The notes beneath the pieces are model-generated. The model ran no database searches, was not told the origin of the DNA, and saw only the letters and a list, made by a program, of their open reading frames with translations. Shown piece after piece: positions 7,825-14,551 of a DNA stretch of 38,450 nucleotides; the first letter of the stretch is position 1, and the number at the start of each line of letters is the position of its first letter. The position numbers and the translations under genes were made by a program. The DNA is taken from positions 1-38,450 of the forward strand of contig JALHTG010000095.1 in the NCBI GenBank assembly GCA_022865705.1, read 5' to 3'. The DNA comes from Candidatus Bathyarchaeota archaeon. GTDB lineage: Archaea > Thermoproteota > Bathyarchaeia > 40CM-2-53-6 > JALHTG01.

Positions 7825-8097
7825 TTACTGTGACGGTATTGGTTCCACTCGGAGGATAACCTGCCCTTTTGGGTCAGGACATTCGACTTCCCATGTATTG
7901 GGAAGCCAATCGTTCGGCTCATCCATCTTACGTTGTTTGGCGGGTATCAATGGCAAGATGCTTTGCAGAGCATAGAAGCAGAAATGATGCCCTTCCGGTA
8001 TGCTCAGTCTGCTTCCTCTTAGGATGCAGTAATCTCCCACTTTCATCGTGTCGCATTTGCCTTTGATCTCTTTGACCACGATCTTCAGATCCTGCAT
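7825..8097 (-). CDS. TIGR04076 family protein
   Basis: This 90-residue protein fits the TIGR04076 family: an opening KIVVKEIKGKCDTMKVGD segment with a conserved Cys, a GSRLSIPEGHHFCFYALQSILPLIPAKQR core, and the closing CPDPKGQVILRVEPI strand. The family is common in anaerobic archaea and bacteria; its function is unknown, although it often sits near redox or radical enzymes. ATG 8097 is preceded by AGGAGGATT. It is located between AOR and the nitroreductase on the same strand, supporting a link with that redox cluster. Confidence 0.82.
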   Translation of the reverse strand: MQDLKIVVKEIKGKCDTMKVGDYCILRGSRLSIPEGHHFCFYALQSILPLIPAKQRKMDEPNDWLPNTWEVECPDPKGQVILRVEPIPSQ

Positions 8098-8197
8098 CTT
8101 GACAATCCTCCTGTTTCCAGCATGTGATCATTCGCCGCATACGAACTTAAGCGGTTCTGTGCATGATCGATGAGGAGATATTTGAATTCCAGTCTGA

Positions 8198-10111
8198 TCA
8201 GCTTTCCCTTGTGGTGTTCGTTCCACTGAATTTCTCAATCGTGGCTGCTACGTATCCTAGACCAAGCCTCTCAAGAGTCTCATGAGTTGGAATACCTGTT
8301 TCTCGACTCCAGCCTCTCTCATCATAGTACTCATCCAGCATCGGTTCTTGCTCGAATTTGCTGCCTTTGCTTGGGCCCTCCGAAAGGGCCTCTTCTCTGA
8401 ACCTCCGCGGAAGAGTGTCATCTCGCCTTCTGACTCCTTCTCGAACATTGAATGCTCGCTCTATGTTGACGATCCTTTCTCCAACACGACGTACATCCAT
8501 CCCGGACATTCTAAGGCCCGTAGCAGCCTCAATGACTTCGGCTGCTCTGTCGAAGGGCAATATCTGCATGTTCTGCATGATGCTCTTGCATGTTTCAACA
8601 GCGTCGATGACAGCGCACCAGTCCTCAAAATAGGAGACAAGCTTTCCTTTTCCTCTGTAAGCGAGCCTAAGAGTGGATTCTGGAACACCAAACATCTCTG
8701 CACCCTGCCTCGGATCATCGCTCAACTCTATGAAGGGTTCACTTCTAAGATGGTCTCCACCTCTACTCGCGACTGCGTAGCCCAGACCAAACCCTTTGAG
8801 GCCCCTGGGATCAGCCATTATGATGTCAAGCCCTTTCACCTGCATCGTCAAATCCATGCCTCTGCCCAGTTTCTCTGCTGCTGCTTCAGAACCATCTGCA
8901 AGAATGTCGCCAAATCCTTCCCTTCGCGCTATCTTCTCGACTAGGGTCAGAATTGCCTCTCCATTGCCCCAAGACAAGTCCAGTCCATCAGCTTCTGTCT
9001 TCTTTAGTAGACCCTTGTCGTAGAGCTCCATGGCCCACGATATGCACTCGGCAGTCGTCAAAGCGTCCAGTCCAAACCTGTTGCACATATCGTTCGCTTT
9101 CAAAGCTACATTCAGGTCCCCATTTCCCATACGAGCGGTGAATGAACCGAGAGATTCGTATTCAGGACCTTCTCCGAACAGACCGGCAAACTTGCCGGAT
9201 TTCACAACATAGAAACGACTACATGGAACGATGCACGCAAAACATCCCCTACTCTTCACGTTGTACTCTTCTGCAAGCCTTTCCCCGCTCACAGCCCTTG
9301 CGTGCTCGAAGACTCCTGAAGTGTAATGGCGCGTGGGAAGAAAACCAGCTGCATTTGCCATCATCAGGATCCGTGTGGTGCCCATTCGTCTCCGAGGCCA
9401 ATACTGCTCGTGACCGTAGATCTCTTCCTCGATCTCCTCGACGAGATGTTCGAACCTGCCGGGATCAGCCACCTCTATGGATCCAGTTCCCTTCACGACC
9501 AGCGCCTTTACTCCTTTCGAGGCCATGACCGAGCCCATACCGGTTCGAGCAGCTACCCTCATCAGATTCGCAAAAATCCCCGCATATCTGACGCCTTTCT
9601 CGGCCGCTGGGCCAACACTCGCGACCTGAACTCGTCTTTCACCAAGGTCAGCCTTGATCACGTCATCTGTCTCGTACACATCTTTTCCAAGCAGATGAGA
9701 AGCGTCTCTGAATTCCACGTCACCATCGTTTACATAGATGTAGACAGGTTTCCTGCTGCGACTCTCGAGTATCACTTGGTCATATCCGGCAAACTTCAAC
9801 TCTGACGCGAAATGGCCGCCAGCATTGCTGTCACCCAGTATACCTGTGAGTGGCGACTTGGCCGAAACATTGAATCTGGAGGCAGTCGGGAACATTGTTC
9901 CCACGAGTGGGCCAGAAGAGAAAAAGAGCTTGTTGTCTACGCCCAGAGGATCGATGCCCGGATTGACTTCGTCGTACAGTCTCTTTGAGTTGAATCCTCT
10001 CCCGCCGAGAAAGGACGCGGCCATGTCTCGCTCCAATTCGCTGGTTTTGATCTCTTTCTTACCAAGATCTATTCTGAGCACCTTGCCAGCATATCCGCGT
10101 AGTTCAGTCAA
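8198..10111 (-). CDS. Tungsten-type aldehyde ferredoxin oxidoreductase (AOR family)
   Basis: A full-length AOR-family protein of 637 residues. The N-terminal domain carries GRGFNSKRLYDE and GPLVGTMFPTASRFNVSAKSP, part of the bis-pterin binding region. The [4Fe-4S] ligands are visible as CFACIVPC near residue 295, with the distal Cys in WCAVIDAVETC near residue 500. DPRGLKGFGLGYAVASRGGDH matches the second pterin/metal loop. AOR enzymes oxidise aldehydes to acids with ferredoxin as acceptor, while the related BamB reduces benzoyl-CoA; sequence alone does not settle the substrate. The gene overlaps the upstream polyferredoxin gene by 8 bases, indicating coupled translation. moaA, moaB and moaC elsewhere in the window would make its pterin. 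Confidence 0.92.
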   Translation of the reverse strand: MTELRGYAGKVLRIDLGKKEIKTSELERDMAASFLGGRGFNSKRLYDEVNPGIDPLGVDNKLFFSSGPLVGTMFPTASRFNVSAKSPLTGILGDSNAGGHFASELKFAGYDQVILESRSRKPVYIYVNDGDVEFRDASHLLGKDVYETDDVIKADLGERRVQVASVGPAAEKGVRYAGIFANLMRVAARTGMGSVMASKGVKALVVKGTGSIEVADPGRFEHLVEEIEEEIYGHEQYWPRRRMGTTRILMMANAAGFLPTRHYTSGVFEHARAVSGERLAEEYNVKSRGCFACIVPCSRFYVVKSGKFAGLFGEGPEYESLGSFTARMGNGDLNVALKANDMCNRFGLDALTTAECISWAMELYDKGLLKKTEADGLDLSWGNGEAILTLVEKIARREGFGDILADGSEAAAEKLGRGMDLTMQVKGLDIIMADPRGLKGFGLGYAVASRGGDHLRSEPFIELSDDPRQGAEMFGVPESTLRLAYRGKGKLVSYFEDWCAVIDAVETCKSIMQNMQILPFDRAAEVIEAATGLRMSGMDVRRVGERIVNIERAFNVREGVRRRDDTLPRRFREEALSEGPSKGSKFEQEPMLDEYYDERGWSRETGIPTHETLERLGLGYVAATIEKFSGTNTTRES

Positions 10112-10571
10112 TGATACCCCATCTCCTCAGAAGCTTCTTTGACACATCTTCCGAGCGATCAACGTCTGAGTCAGATTCTGTGAAGGTAAGGGCGTCTGTG
10201 GGGCATCTTTTGACGCAGGCCGGCTCTCCTTCACATAGATCACATACAAGCGGTCTAGAAGAATGGGCCAGCTTGAGTGCCTCGAATGGGCAGGCACCAA
10301 TGCAAGAGCCACATCCCGTGCATGCGTCTTGGTTCACTCGGATCGTACCGAGCACAGTTCTCGTCAGAGCGCTTGTGGGACATGCGGTGATTGAGGCACA
10401 TGGATCACATTGATGGCATACGATTGGATAGTCGAAGCCATGCTTGTCCTCTTTGATTACTGTTATTCTCGATAGACCAGTACCGAATTTGCCTTCGTGA
10501 CGGAAGGAGCAGATCATTTCGCAGAATCGGCATCCTGAGCATTTTTCTGCGTCAATGTGAATCCGTTTCAT
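10104..10571 (-). CDS. Polyferredoxin with four [4Fe-4S] motifs, AOR electron-transfer subunit
   Basis: This 155-residue protein contains sixteen cysteines in four cluster motifs: CSGCRFCEMIC near the start, CHQCDPC with a later ACP, CTGCGSCIGACP, and CDLCEGEPAC with RCP. This is the HycB/CooF/BamC-like arrangement of ferredoxin-like electron-transfer subunits, with clusters held by cysteines from both halves. Its start (ATG 10571) has GGAAAGGAGTGA upstream. The stop overlaps the AOR start by 8 bases, so it is very probably the electron partner of AOR. The acidic 20-residue tail (SDSDVDRSEDVSKK) is unlike the core. Confidence 0.9.
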   Translation of the reverse strand: MKRIHIDAEKCSGCRFCEMICSFRHEGKFGTGLSRITVIKEDKHGFDYPIVCHQCDPCASITACPTSALTRTVLGTIRVNQDACTGCGSCIGACPFEALKLAHSSRPLVCDLCEGEPACVKRCPTDALTFTESDSDVDRSEDVSKKLLRRWGIID

Positions 10572-10847
10572 GCTTCGTCACTCCTTTCCGTTTCGATCGG
10601 ATTGGCACGCCCCGCGATGTAGAGAGCCTTCTTCCATACTGCAAAGTCTGCTGTTGACGCGTCAAGACAGGTGGCAAAGGAGAGAAGGCAAGGCAACATT
10701 TGTCTTTCCATTGTCTCTAGTTGCATCTGTCTTGCTATAAGAAAAGCTCGTATGAGAGTCCTGGTTTGAAGGCTACAGAGGGACAGATCTCAGGAATACC
10801 CTACGAAGACGCTCTCAAATCGATTCGGGGCAACTCCCTCGTCTTTC
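10572..10847 (-). promoter_or_regulatory. Leader region of the polyferredoxin-AOR operon
   Basis: These 276 bases separate HdrB from the polyferredoxin. No gene is seen. On the minus strand, CTTATAG around 10736-10742 is the best TATA-like element; transcription would then begin near 10712, leaving a leader of about 140 bases. This is a weak prediction, and read-through from hdrCB is equally possible. Confidence 0.3.
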
Positions 10848-11732
10848 TCACTGGATCTTCTTAAGCAGGCTTTCGGTCGAGATGGCATTGTCGTAAAGCC
10901 CTAGCTCTTTTGCATCCATTCCCAGCGCCAATCCTGTCAATTGGGTGACAAAGACAACTGGCAATTGGTATTTCTTGCCTAGTTTCTCGTTCAATTCCAC
11001 CTGGCCGCGATCAAACTGTAGATGACAGAAGGCGCAAGGCGTGACTAGACAATCTCCCCCTGCCTCAATGATATTGTCTATCTTTTCAGCGGCCATGTCC
11101 AATGCTACATCGAGCATTGCAGCTCTGACGCCGCCTCCTGCACCGCAGCACATGGCTTTGTCTTTGTAGTCAATGTTTTCGGCACCCAAGGATTTGACTA
11201 GATCGTCAAGAACAGTTGGTCTCTCGGCGGATCCGTGCATCCTTGTTTCGCTCGGCTTCAGGAAGTGACAACCATAATGCACAGCGACTCTGACGTTCTT
11301 GAGAGGCTTCTTCACTTTCTTCTCTATGGTTTCGAGCTTTATTTCATCACTCAACAGTTCTATCACATGTCTGACTTCGATTGTTCCCTTGTACTTCTTG
11401 CCTACTTTGGCCAAGGACTTGTTGACGAGGTCTCTCAGCTTCGGATCGTGTTTGAGCAGGTGATTTGCTTCCTGAAGAGTAGCGTAGCATCCGTTGCAGG
11501 TAGTTGCTATATCGACATTCATCTCCTCAGCTATCACAAGGTTTCTGGAGGCTAGAGTCAGCCAAGTGGCGAGATCGAACGAGCCGAAGACACCCGGGGC
11601 TGGGCAACACGAAGCACCCCTCATATCCAACAGATTAATGTCGAATTCTTTCATGACCTTCTTCGAAGCCACTTCGATTCCTGGATACCTGTTCGGTGTG
11701 ATACACCCGAGGAAGAAAGCGTAGTCCGACAT
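10848..11732 (-). CDS. hdrB: Heterodisulfide reductase subunit B homologue
   Basis: A 294-residue CCG-domain protein. Both non-cubane cluster motifs are complete by count: CX31CCX35CXXC over residues 10-82 and CX39CCX36CXXC over residues 155-236. In methanogen HdrB these bind two special [4Fe-4S] clusters that split CoM-S-S-CoB. In non-methanogens, homologues (including BamD) pass electrons to or from other acceptors. Here the full ligand set argues for an active enzyme. It follows hdrC with a single base between stop and start. No hdrA is present in the window, so a flavin-containing partner would have to come from elsewhere. GTACTTCTTGCC-type coding has no frame disruption. Confidence 0.9.
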   Translation of the reverse strand: MSDYAFFLGCITPNRYPGIEVASKKVMKEFDINLLDMRGASCCPAPGVFGSFDLATWLTLASRNLVIAEEMNVDIATTCNGCYATLQEANHLLKHDPKLRDLVNKSLAKVGKKYKGTIEVRHVIELLSDEIKLETIEKKVKKPLKNVRVAVHYGCHFLKPSETRMHGSAERPTVLDDLVKSLGAENIDYKDKAMCCGAGGGVRAAMLDVALDMAAEKIDNIIEAGGDCLVTPCAFCHLQFDRGQVELNEKLGKKYQLPVVFVTQLTGLALGMDAKELGLYDNAISTESLLKKIQ

Positions 11733-11733
11733 T

Positions 11734-12291
11734 TCAGCTACCCTTCTTCTCTACCAGAGCTCTGAACCCTTTATCATCCACGAGTACTAAGACTTCCTTC
11801 AGAGCTTCTGGATACGTGTGAACAGTTGGTGGAAGCTCCGACAATGCTAGGCGTTTTCTGATCGCCTTGACATCGTCATTTATCGGAACAGCGTGACCGT
11901 ACTTGAAAAAGATCTCACAAACCTTCGCATGTTCCGGCCTCATGTGACCTTCCTTGACAGCCATGTTTCGGAGTACTCGGACAATGTCTGTGCTTCTGAC
12001 CTTGCGCGGGCAGCGTTCCTGACACGTGTAACATGTTGTACAATTCCATAGATCATCGGAAGAAAGAGCCTCTTCTCTGAGACCGATAATGGTCTTCAGA
12101 AAGATCTGTCTAATCCTCCAGGCAGTTCTTCTCCCTGATGGACATGAACCGGTGCATGTACCACATTGCAGGCATGCTCTAAGAGTGGCCATGTCCTCTC
12201 TTGGAAAGATCTTTGAACCTAGGTCCATTACCTCATTGACAAAGTCCTTGTCTCTCTTTTGAATCGTCTGTCTCTTCAATGTCGAAGGCAA
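11734..12291 (-). CDS. hdrC: Heterodisulfide reductase subunit C homologue
   Basis: A 185-residue iron-sulfur protein with two ferredoxin motifs, CLQCGTCTGSCP near residue 40 and CTTCYTCQERCP near residue 85, as in HdrC. It would carry electrons between HdrB and a donor such as HdrA or the polyferredoxin encoded downstream. The start is TTG 12291, supported by CGGAGG 7 bases upstream; the two ATGs just upstream are in a different frame. Its stop (11734-11736) is one base from the hdrB start, so the two are translated together. A palindrome overlaps its predicted promoter. Confidence 0.88.
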   Translation of the reverse strand: MPSTLKRQTIQKRDKDFVNEVMDLGSKIFPREDMATLRACLQCGTCTGSCPSGRRTAWRIRQIFLKTIIGLREEALSSDDLWNCTTCYTCQERCPRKVRSTDIVRVLRNMAVKEGHMRPEHAKVCEIFFKYGHAVPINDDVKAIRKRLALSELPPTVHTYPEALKEVLVLVDDKGFRALVEKKGS

Positions 12292-12329
12292 ACATCATCC
12301 TCCGCATATGAATGCTTCAAGAGCCCTAT

Positions 12330-12349
12330 ACACGTAGGCATATACGTGT
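12330..12349. promoter_or_regulatory. 7-6-7 palindrome at the hdrCB promoter
   Basis: ACACGTA (12330-12336) and TACGTGT (12343-12349) are exact reverse complements separated by GGCATA. On the minus strand the motif abuts a TATA-like GTGTATAGG (about 12323-12331) that would place the start of transcription near 12300, just upstream of the hdrC TTG. This is the geometry expected of an operator over the BRE/TATA region. The regulator is not known. Confidence 0.5.
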
Positions 12350-12455
12350 TTCCAAGGCCGCAATCTGGCTCACGAACTCATTGCCAAGGAGATATATTGC
12401 TGTCTATCGACACGCTCGAGTCTGGGGATTTCGAGGCTCTGCTTCTCTCTGTGAC

Positions 12456-13625
12456 CTATTGATCGAGATCGATTACCCAGCGCGTTAGTCTGTTACATGT
12501 TGCGGGGTTCACCGCGTGAGTAGGACATATCCCTTTGTAGTCCTCATCGCACGATACACAAGGAATGCTAGCTACTGTGTCGACGGTTCCGATCCCTCGA
12601 TTGGTAAAAAGTCGAAACGTCCATCTTCCTTTGTTCAACTCTCTCCTTCTTTCTATAAAGCCTAGTCTCTCAAGATTGAGTACTTGCCTCGACCCTTTTC
12701 TACTGTCCAAACCCAGGCGCCGCCATAGATCAGACTGCAGTATTCCCTTTCCCCCATATTGCTGAATGATAGCAAGGGATCCCCTCATGCCGAATTCATC
12801 GGGATCTACGTATGGAGTGAGAATGGTTTTCACCGGCCTGTCAAGAATTCGTGTCAACACCTGCTCGATGAAGTCGGCCACAACGTTGCCTGTTTGGGTC
12901 AACTCATATCTCACTGGAAGCTTTCGCTGGAGAATTAAGCCTCTTTTCTTCAGCCTGGCAAGATACTTGTAGGTTCTTCTGATGCTGATTCCCACAGCCT
13001 TGGACAGATCTCTCACTGATATGCTTTCTTGAGTCACGGCATGGAAAACCCTCCGCTCTGTTGGCGTTCCGCCTCCAAGAAGGCGGACTCTGACTCGGTA
13101 GAACTGAACATGATCTTTCGGGTGGTTCGATCGGATCAGACCTTGTTTTTGGAGCCTATTCAGGGCTCTCGGCAGTAGAGGACGGCCAACGAGTCTGGTC
13201 AGTTCCTCAAAAGTTCGATAGCCGTTCTTGATGGCTAAGAGTGATAATTCCTCAAAACATGATGAGTTGGCTGGGACCCTTAGAAGGAAGTCAGTCTTGC
13301 TCACTAGTTCCAGGATCTGATTGCCTTTGAAGGTTGTTGAATATCTTGTATCTTTGTGACTTACTAGTTCGGCGTCGATCAAAGGTTGTAGGTACTGTTC
13401 AATGGTCGTCAGGCTGTGGTTGAATCTCATAGAACGAAGTTCTTCTTGAATATCTCTTTCAGTATGTGCTTTCTCTCTAAGGAGTTGAAGGAGAGTGACC
13501 CTTGTTGGGTTTTTGATCGCGTTCAGAGCCTGTGCTATCGTTTGGTGGTCCATCACTGAAGCCGCCTGATTGCCCTTTTCAGTGGTTGTGATCGCACTTT
13601 GACACTGTCTGATTGCCTTCGCCAA
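12456..13625 (-). CDS. Multi-winged-helix transcription regulator with C-terminal Cys cluster
   Basis: A 389-residue protein built almost entirely of winged-helix units: an ArsR-like one at about 27-115 (NPTRVTLLQLLREKAHTERD), a second near 125-170, a third near 185-245 (SVRDLSKAVGISIRRTYKYL, a clear recognition helix), and a fourth near 285-345 (SDLWRRLGLDSRKGSRQVL). The end has C-x2-C-x7-C-x9-C, able to bind an Fe-S cluster or zinc, so metal or redox sensing is plausible. Start TTG 13625 has GAGG upstream; an internal ATG 13553 is an alternative. Three palindromes of one type lie just upstream, two flanking its TATA box, which suggests autoregulation. It heads the minus-strand hdrCB-AOR run. 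Confidence 0.8.
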   Translation of the reverse strand: MAKAIRQCQSAITTTEKGNQAASVMDHQTIAQALNAIKNPTRVTLLQLLREKAHTERDIQEELRSMRFNHSLTTIEQYLQPLIDAELVSHKDTRYSTTFKGNQILELVSKTDFLLRVPANSSCFEELSLLAIKNGYRTFEELTRLVGRPLLPRALNRLQKQGLIRSNHPKDHVQFYRVRVRLLGGGTPTERRVFHAVTQESISVRDLSKAVGISIRRTYKYLARLKKRGLILQRKLPVRYELTQTGNVVADFIEQVLTRILDRPVKTILTPYVDPDEFGMRGSLAIIQQYGGKGILQSDLWRRLGLDSRKGSRQVLNLERLGFIERRRELNKGRWTFRLFTNRGIGTVDTVASIPCVSCDEDYKGICPTHAVNPATCNRLTRWVIDLDQ

Positions 13626-13642
13626 AAGGAGCCCCTCGATTA

Positions 13643-13657
13643 GTTAACGGCGTTAAC
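13643..13657. promoter_or_regulatory. Operator copy 1, perfect TTAACG-N-CGTTAA palindrome
   Basis: GTTAACGGCGTTAAC is a perfect 7-1-7 palindrome centred on 13650. It lies 18 bases upstream of the regulator start and coincides with the position where transcription should begin from the TATA box at 13671-13680 on the minus strand. Binding here would block the regulator gene. Confidence 0.75.
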
Positions 13658-13670
13658 TGTGCGGAGACCG

Positions 13671-13680
13671 CTTATTAAGT
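13671..13680 (-). promoter_or_regulatory. TATA box of the multi-winged-helix regulator gene
   Basis: On the minus strand these bases read ACTTAATAAG. The box sits between operator copies 1 and 2, with copy 2 over its upstream BRE side and copy 1 about 26 bases downstream at the expected transcription start. Confidence 0.55.
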
Positions 13681-13693
13681 TAACGCCGTTAAA
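13679..13693. promoter_or_regulatory. Operator copy 2, TTAACG-N-CGTTAA palindrome
   Basis: GTTAACGCCGTTAAA, centred on 13686, is 36 bases from copy 1 centre to centre. Its core TTAACG-C-CGTTAA is a perfect palindrome. It covers the BRE side of the leftward promoter. Confidence 0.75.
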
Positions 13694-13727
13694 TACTTAG
13701 AAACGGCCGCGCGGAGAGGATTAAGAC

Positions 13728-13734
13728 TAAATAT
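13728..13734 (+). promoter_or_regulatory. TATA box of the COG2522-like regulator gene
   Basis: TAAATAT within ACTAAATATG is the best TATA element for the rightward gene. Transcription should begin near 13757, which is the centre of operator copy 3. Confidence 0.5.
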
Positions 13735-13748
13735 GAGACGGATAGAAT

Positions 13749-13763
13749 CGTAACGGCGTTAAA
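13749..13763. promoter_or_regulatory. Operator copy 3, TAACG-N-CGTTA palindrome
   Basis: CGTAACGGCGTTAAA, centred on 13756, has one mismatch in the outer arm but keeps TAACG-G-CGTTA. It sits 70 bases from copy 2 and just upstream of the TTG start of the rightward regulator, over its predicted transcription start. Confidence 0.7.
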
Positions 13764-13778
13764 CCTAGGTGCAGCAGA

Positions 13779-14174
13779 TTGAAGCCACCTTGCATGCTTG
13801 TAACGGCACATGTGCTCCCGGCTGTACGGGTCATCGTCGCAAGAAATCTCATCGAGATTCATGAACTGAAACCAGTCATTGTCGCATCAAAGATGGGCCT
13901 TACTCCTGCGGCTGTCACACAGTACGTGTCAGGTGTGCGAGGAGGAAAACTGGTCGATGCTCTCCAAAAATCCAGAAAGATGAAGAGAATATTGGATAGA
14001 CTCACCAGAGAGTTGCTGAAGACTCAATCAGACACATATGCCGTCATGCCTTTGATTTGTGAGCTCTGCAGAATTGCCAGGGAGGAACACATGCTCTGCG
14101 ATTTCTGTGACTTCTCGGAGGCAGAAGATTGTGACATATGTGCGAGGATTTCGACACATGGAACGGGGCGTTGA
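13779..14174 (+). CDS. COG2522-type helix-turn-helix regulator with CxxC pairs
   Basis: This 131-residue protein matches the archaeal COG2522 regulators: the VLPAVRVIVARNLIE opening, a lambda-repressor-like helix-turn-helix (VASKMGLTPAAVTQYVSG), and a Cys-rich C-terminal half with three CxxC pairs (CELC, CDFC, CDIC, plus spacing x9 and x7). The cysteines suggest a metal or Fe-S sensing role, although the ligand is unknown. Start TTG 13779 has AGGTG 8 bases upstream and gives the usual family N-terminus. The gene is divergent from the multi-winged-helix regulator, and both share a region with three identical-type operators, so cross-regulation is likely. Confidence 0.82.
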   Translation: MKPPCMLVTAHVLPAVRVIVARNLIEIHELKPVIVASKMGLTPAAVTQYVSGVRGGKLVDALQKSRKMKRILDRLTRELLKTQSDTYAVMPLICELCRIAREEHMLCDFCDFSEAEDCDICARISTHGTGR

Positions 14175-14193
14175 TGTTCCATTATCGGAACAT
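14174..14193. promoter_or_regulatory. 7-6-7 palindrome at the promoter of the zinc-ribbon gene
   Basis: ATGTTCC (14174-14180) and GGAACAT (14187-14193) are exact reverse complements around ATTATC. The right arm runs into the TATA-like TTAATATAT (14193-14201), so a bound protein would cover the BRE and TATA. The left arm overlaps the last base of the COG2522 gene's stop. The upstream regulator is a natural candidate binder, but this is inference. Confidence 0.55.
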
Positions 14194-14202
14194 TAATATA
14201 TC
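14193..14202 (+). promoter_or_regulatory. TATA box of the zinc-ribbon gene
   Basis: TTAATATATC is a strong archaeal TATA element. It predicts transcription from about 14222, giving a very short leader before ATG 14235 that still includes GGGAGGAG. Confidence 0.5.
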
Positions 14203-14234
14203 ACTAGCCGACATAGGGGGTGCTGGGAGGAGCA

Positions 14235-14495
14235 ATGAAGAGCCCAAGAACCCAGACGAATCCGGTGCCTGACAGATATGCTATCTTTTCGCAAGCCCCT
14301 CAGATGCTTGCATCCGCCATAGTGGAGGGAATTGACTACTTGTCAAGATGCCTGAAATGTGCCGCAGAAGTCACAAATCCCCTAAAGGAATGGGACATAA
14401 AAACGAAGAGCGGAAGAGGCGCTGCACTCCGCATCAAACTTTTTCAGTGCCCCAACTGCGGCCACAAGTTCAGGGTAACACTAAAGACGAATTAG
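14235..14495 (+). CDS. Small zinc-ribbon protein
   Basis: An 86-residue protein ending in a zinc ribbon: CLKCAAEV, a spacer of about 30 residues rich in basic and aromatic residues, then FQCPNCGHKFRVTL. The first 40 residues are helical and proline-containing. It may bind nucleic acid or be a small regulatory factor; no named family is recognised. ATG 14235 is chosen because GGGAGGAGCA precedes it; GTG 14220 would start upstream of that ribosome site. It has its own TATA box and palindrome, and is likely a target of the adjacent regulator. Confidence 0.75.
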   Translation: MKSPRTQTNPVPDRYAIFSQAPQMLASAIVEGIDYLSRCLKCAAEVTNPLKEWDIKTKSGRGAALRIKLFQCPNCGHKFRVTLKTN

Positions 14496-14551
14496 CAAGC
14501 AAGACCAGATCTGCCAGGAACCGGCTCCTCCTCAAACACCCCTATTCTTGA

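Noticed and set aside
8282-9805. Several plus-strand open frames opposite AOR
   Set aside because: They are antisense shadows with low-complexity composition and no motifs; AOR is unambiguous.
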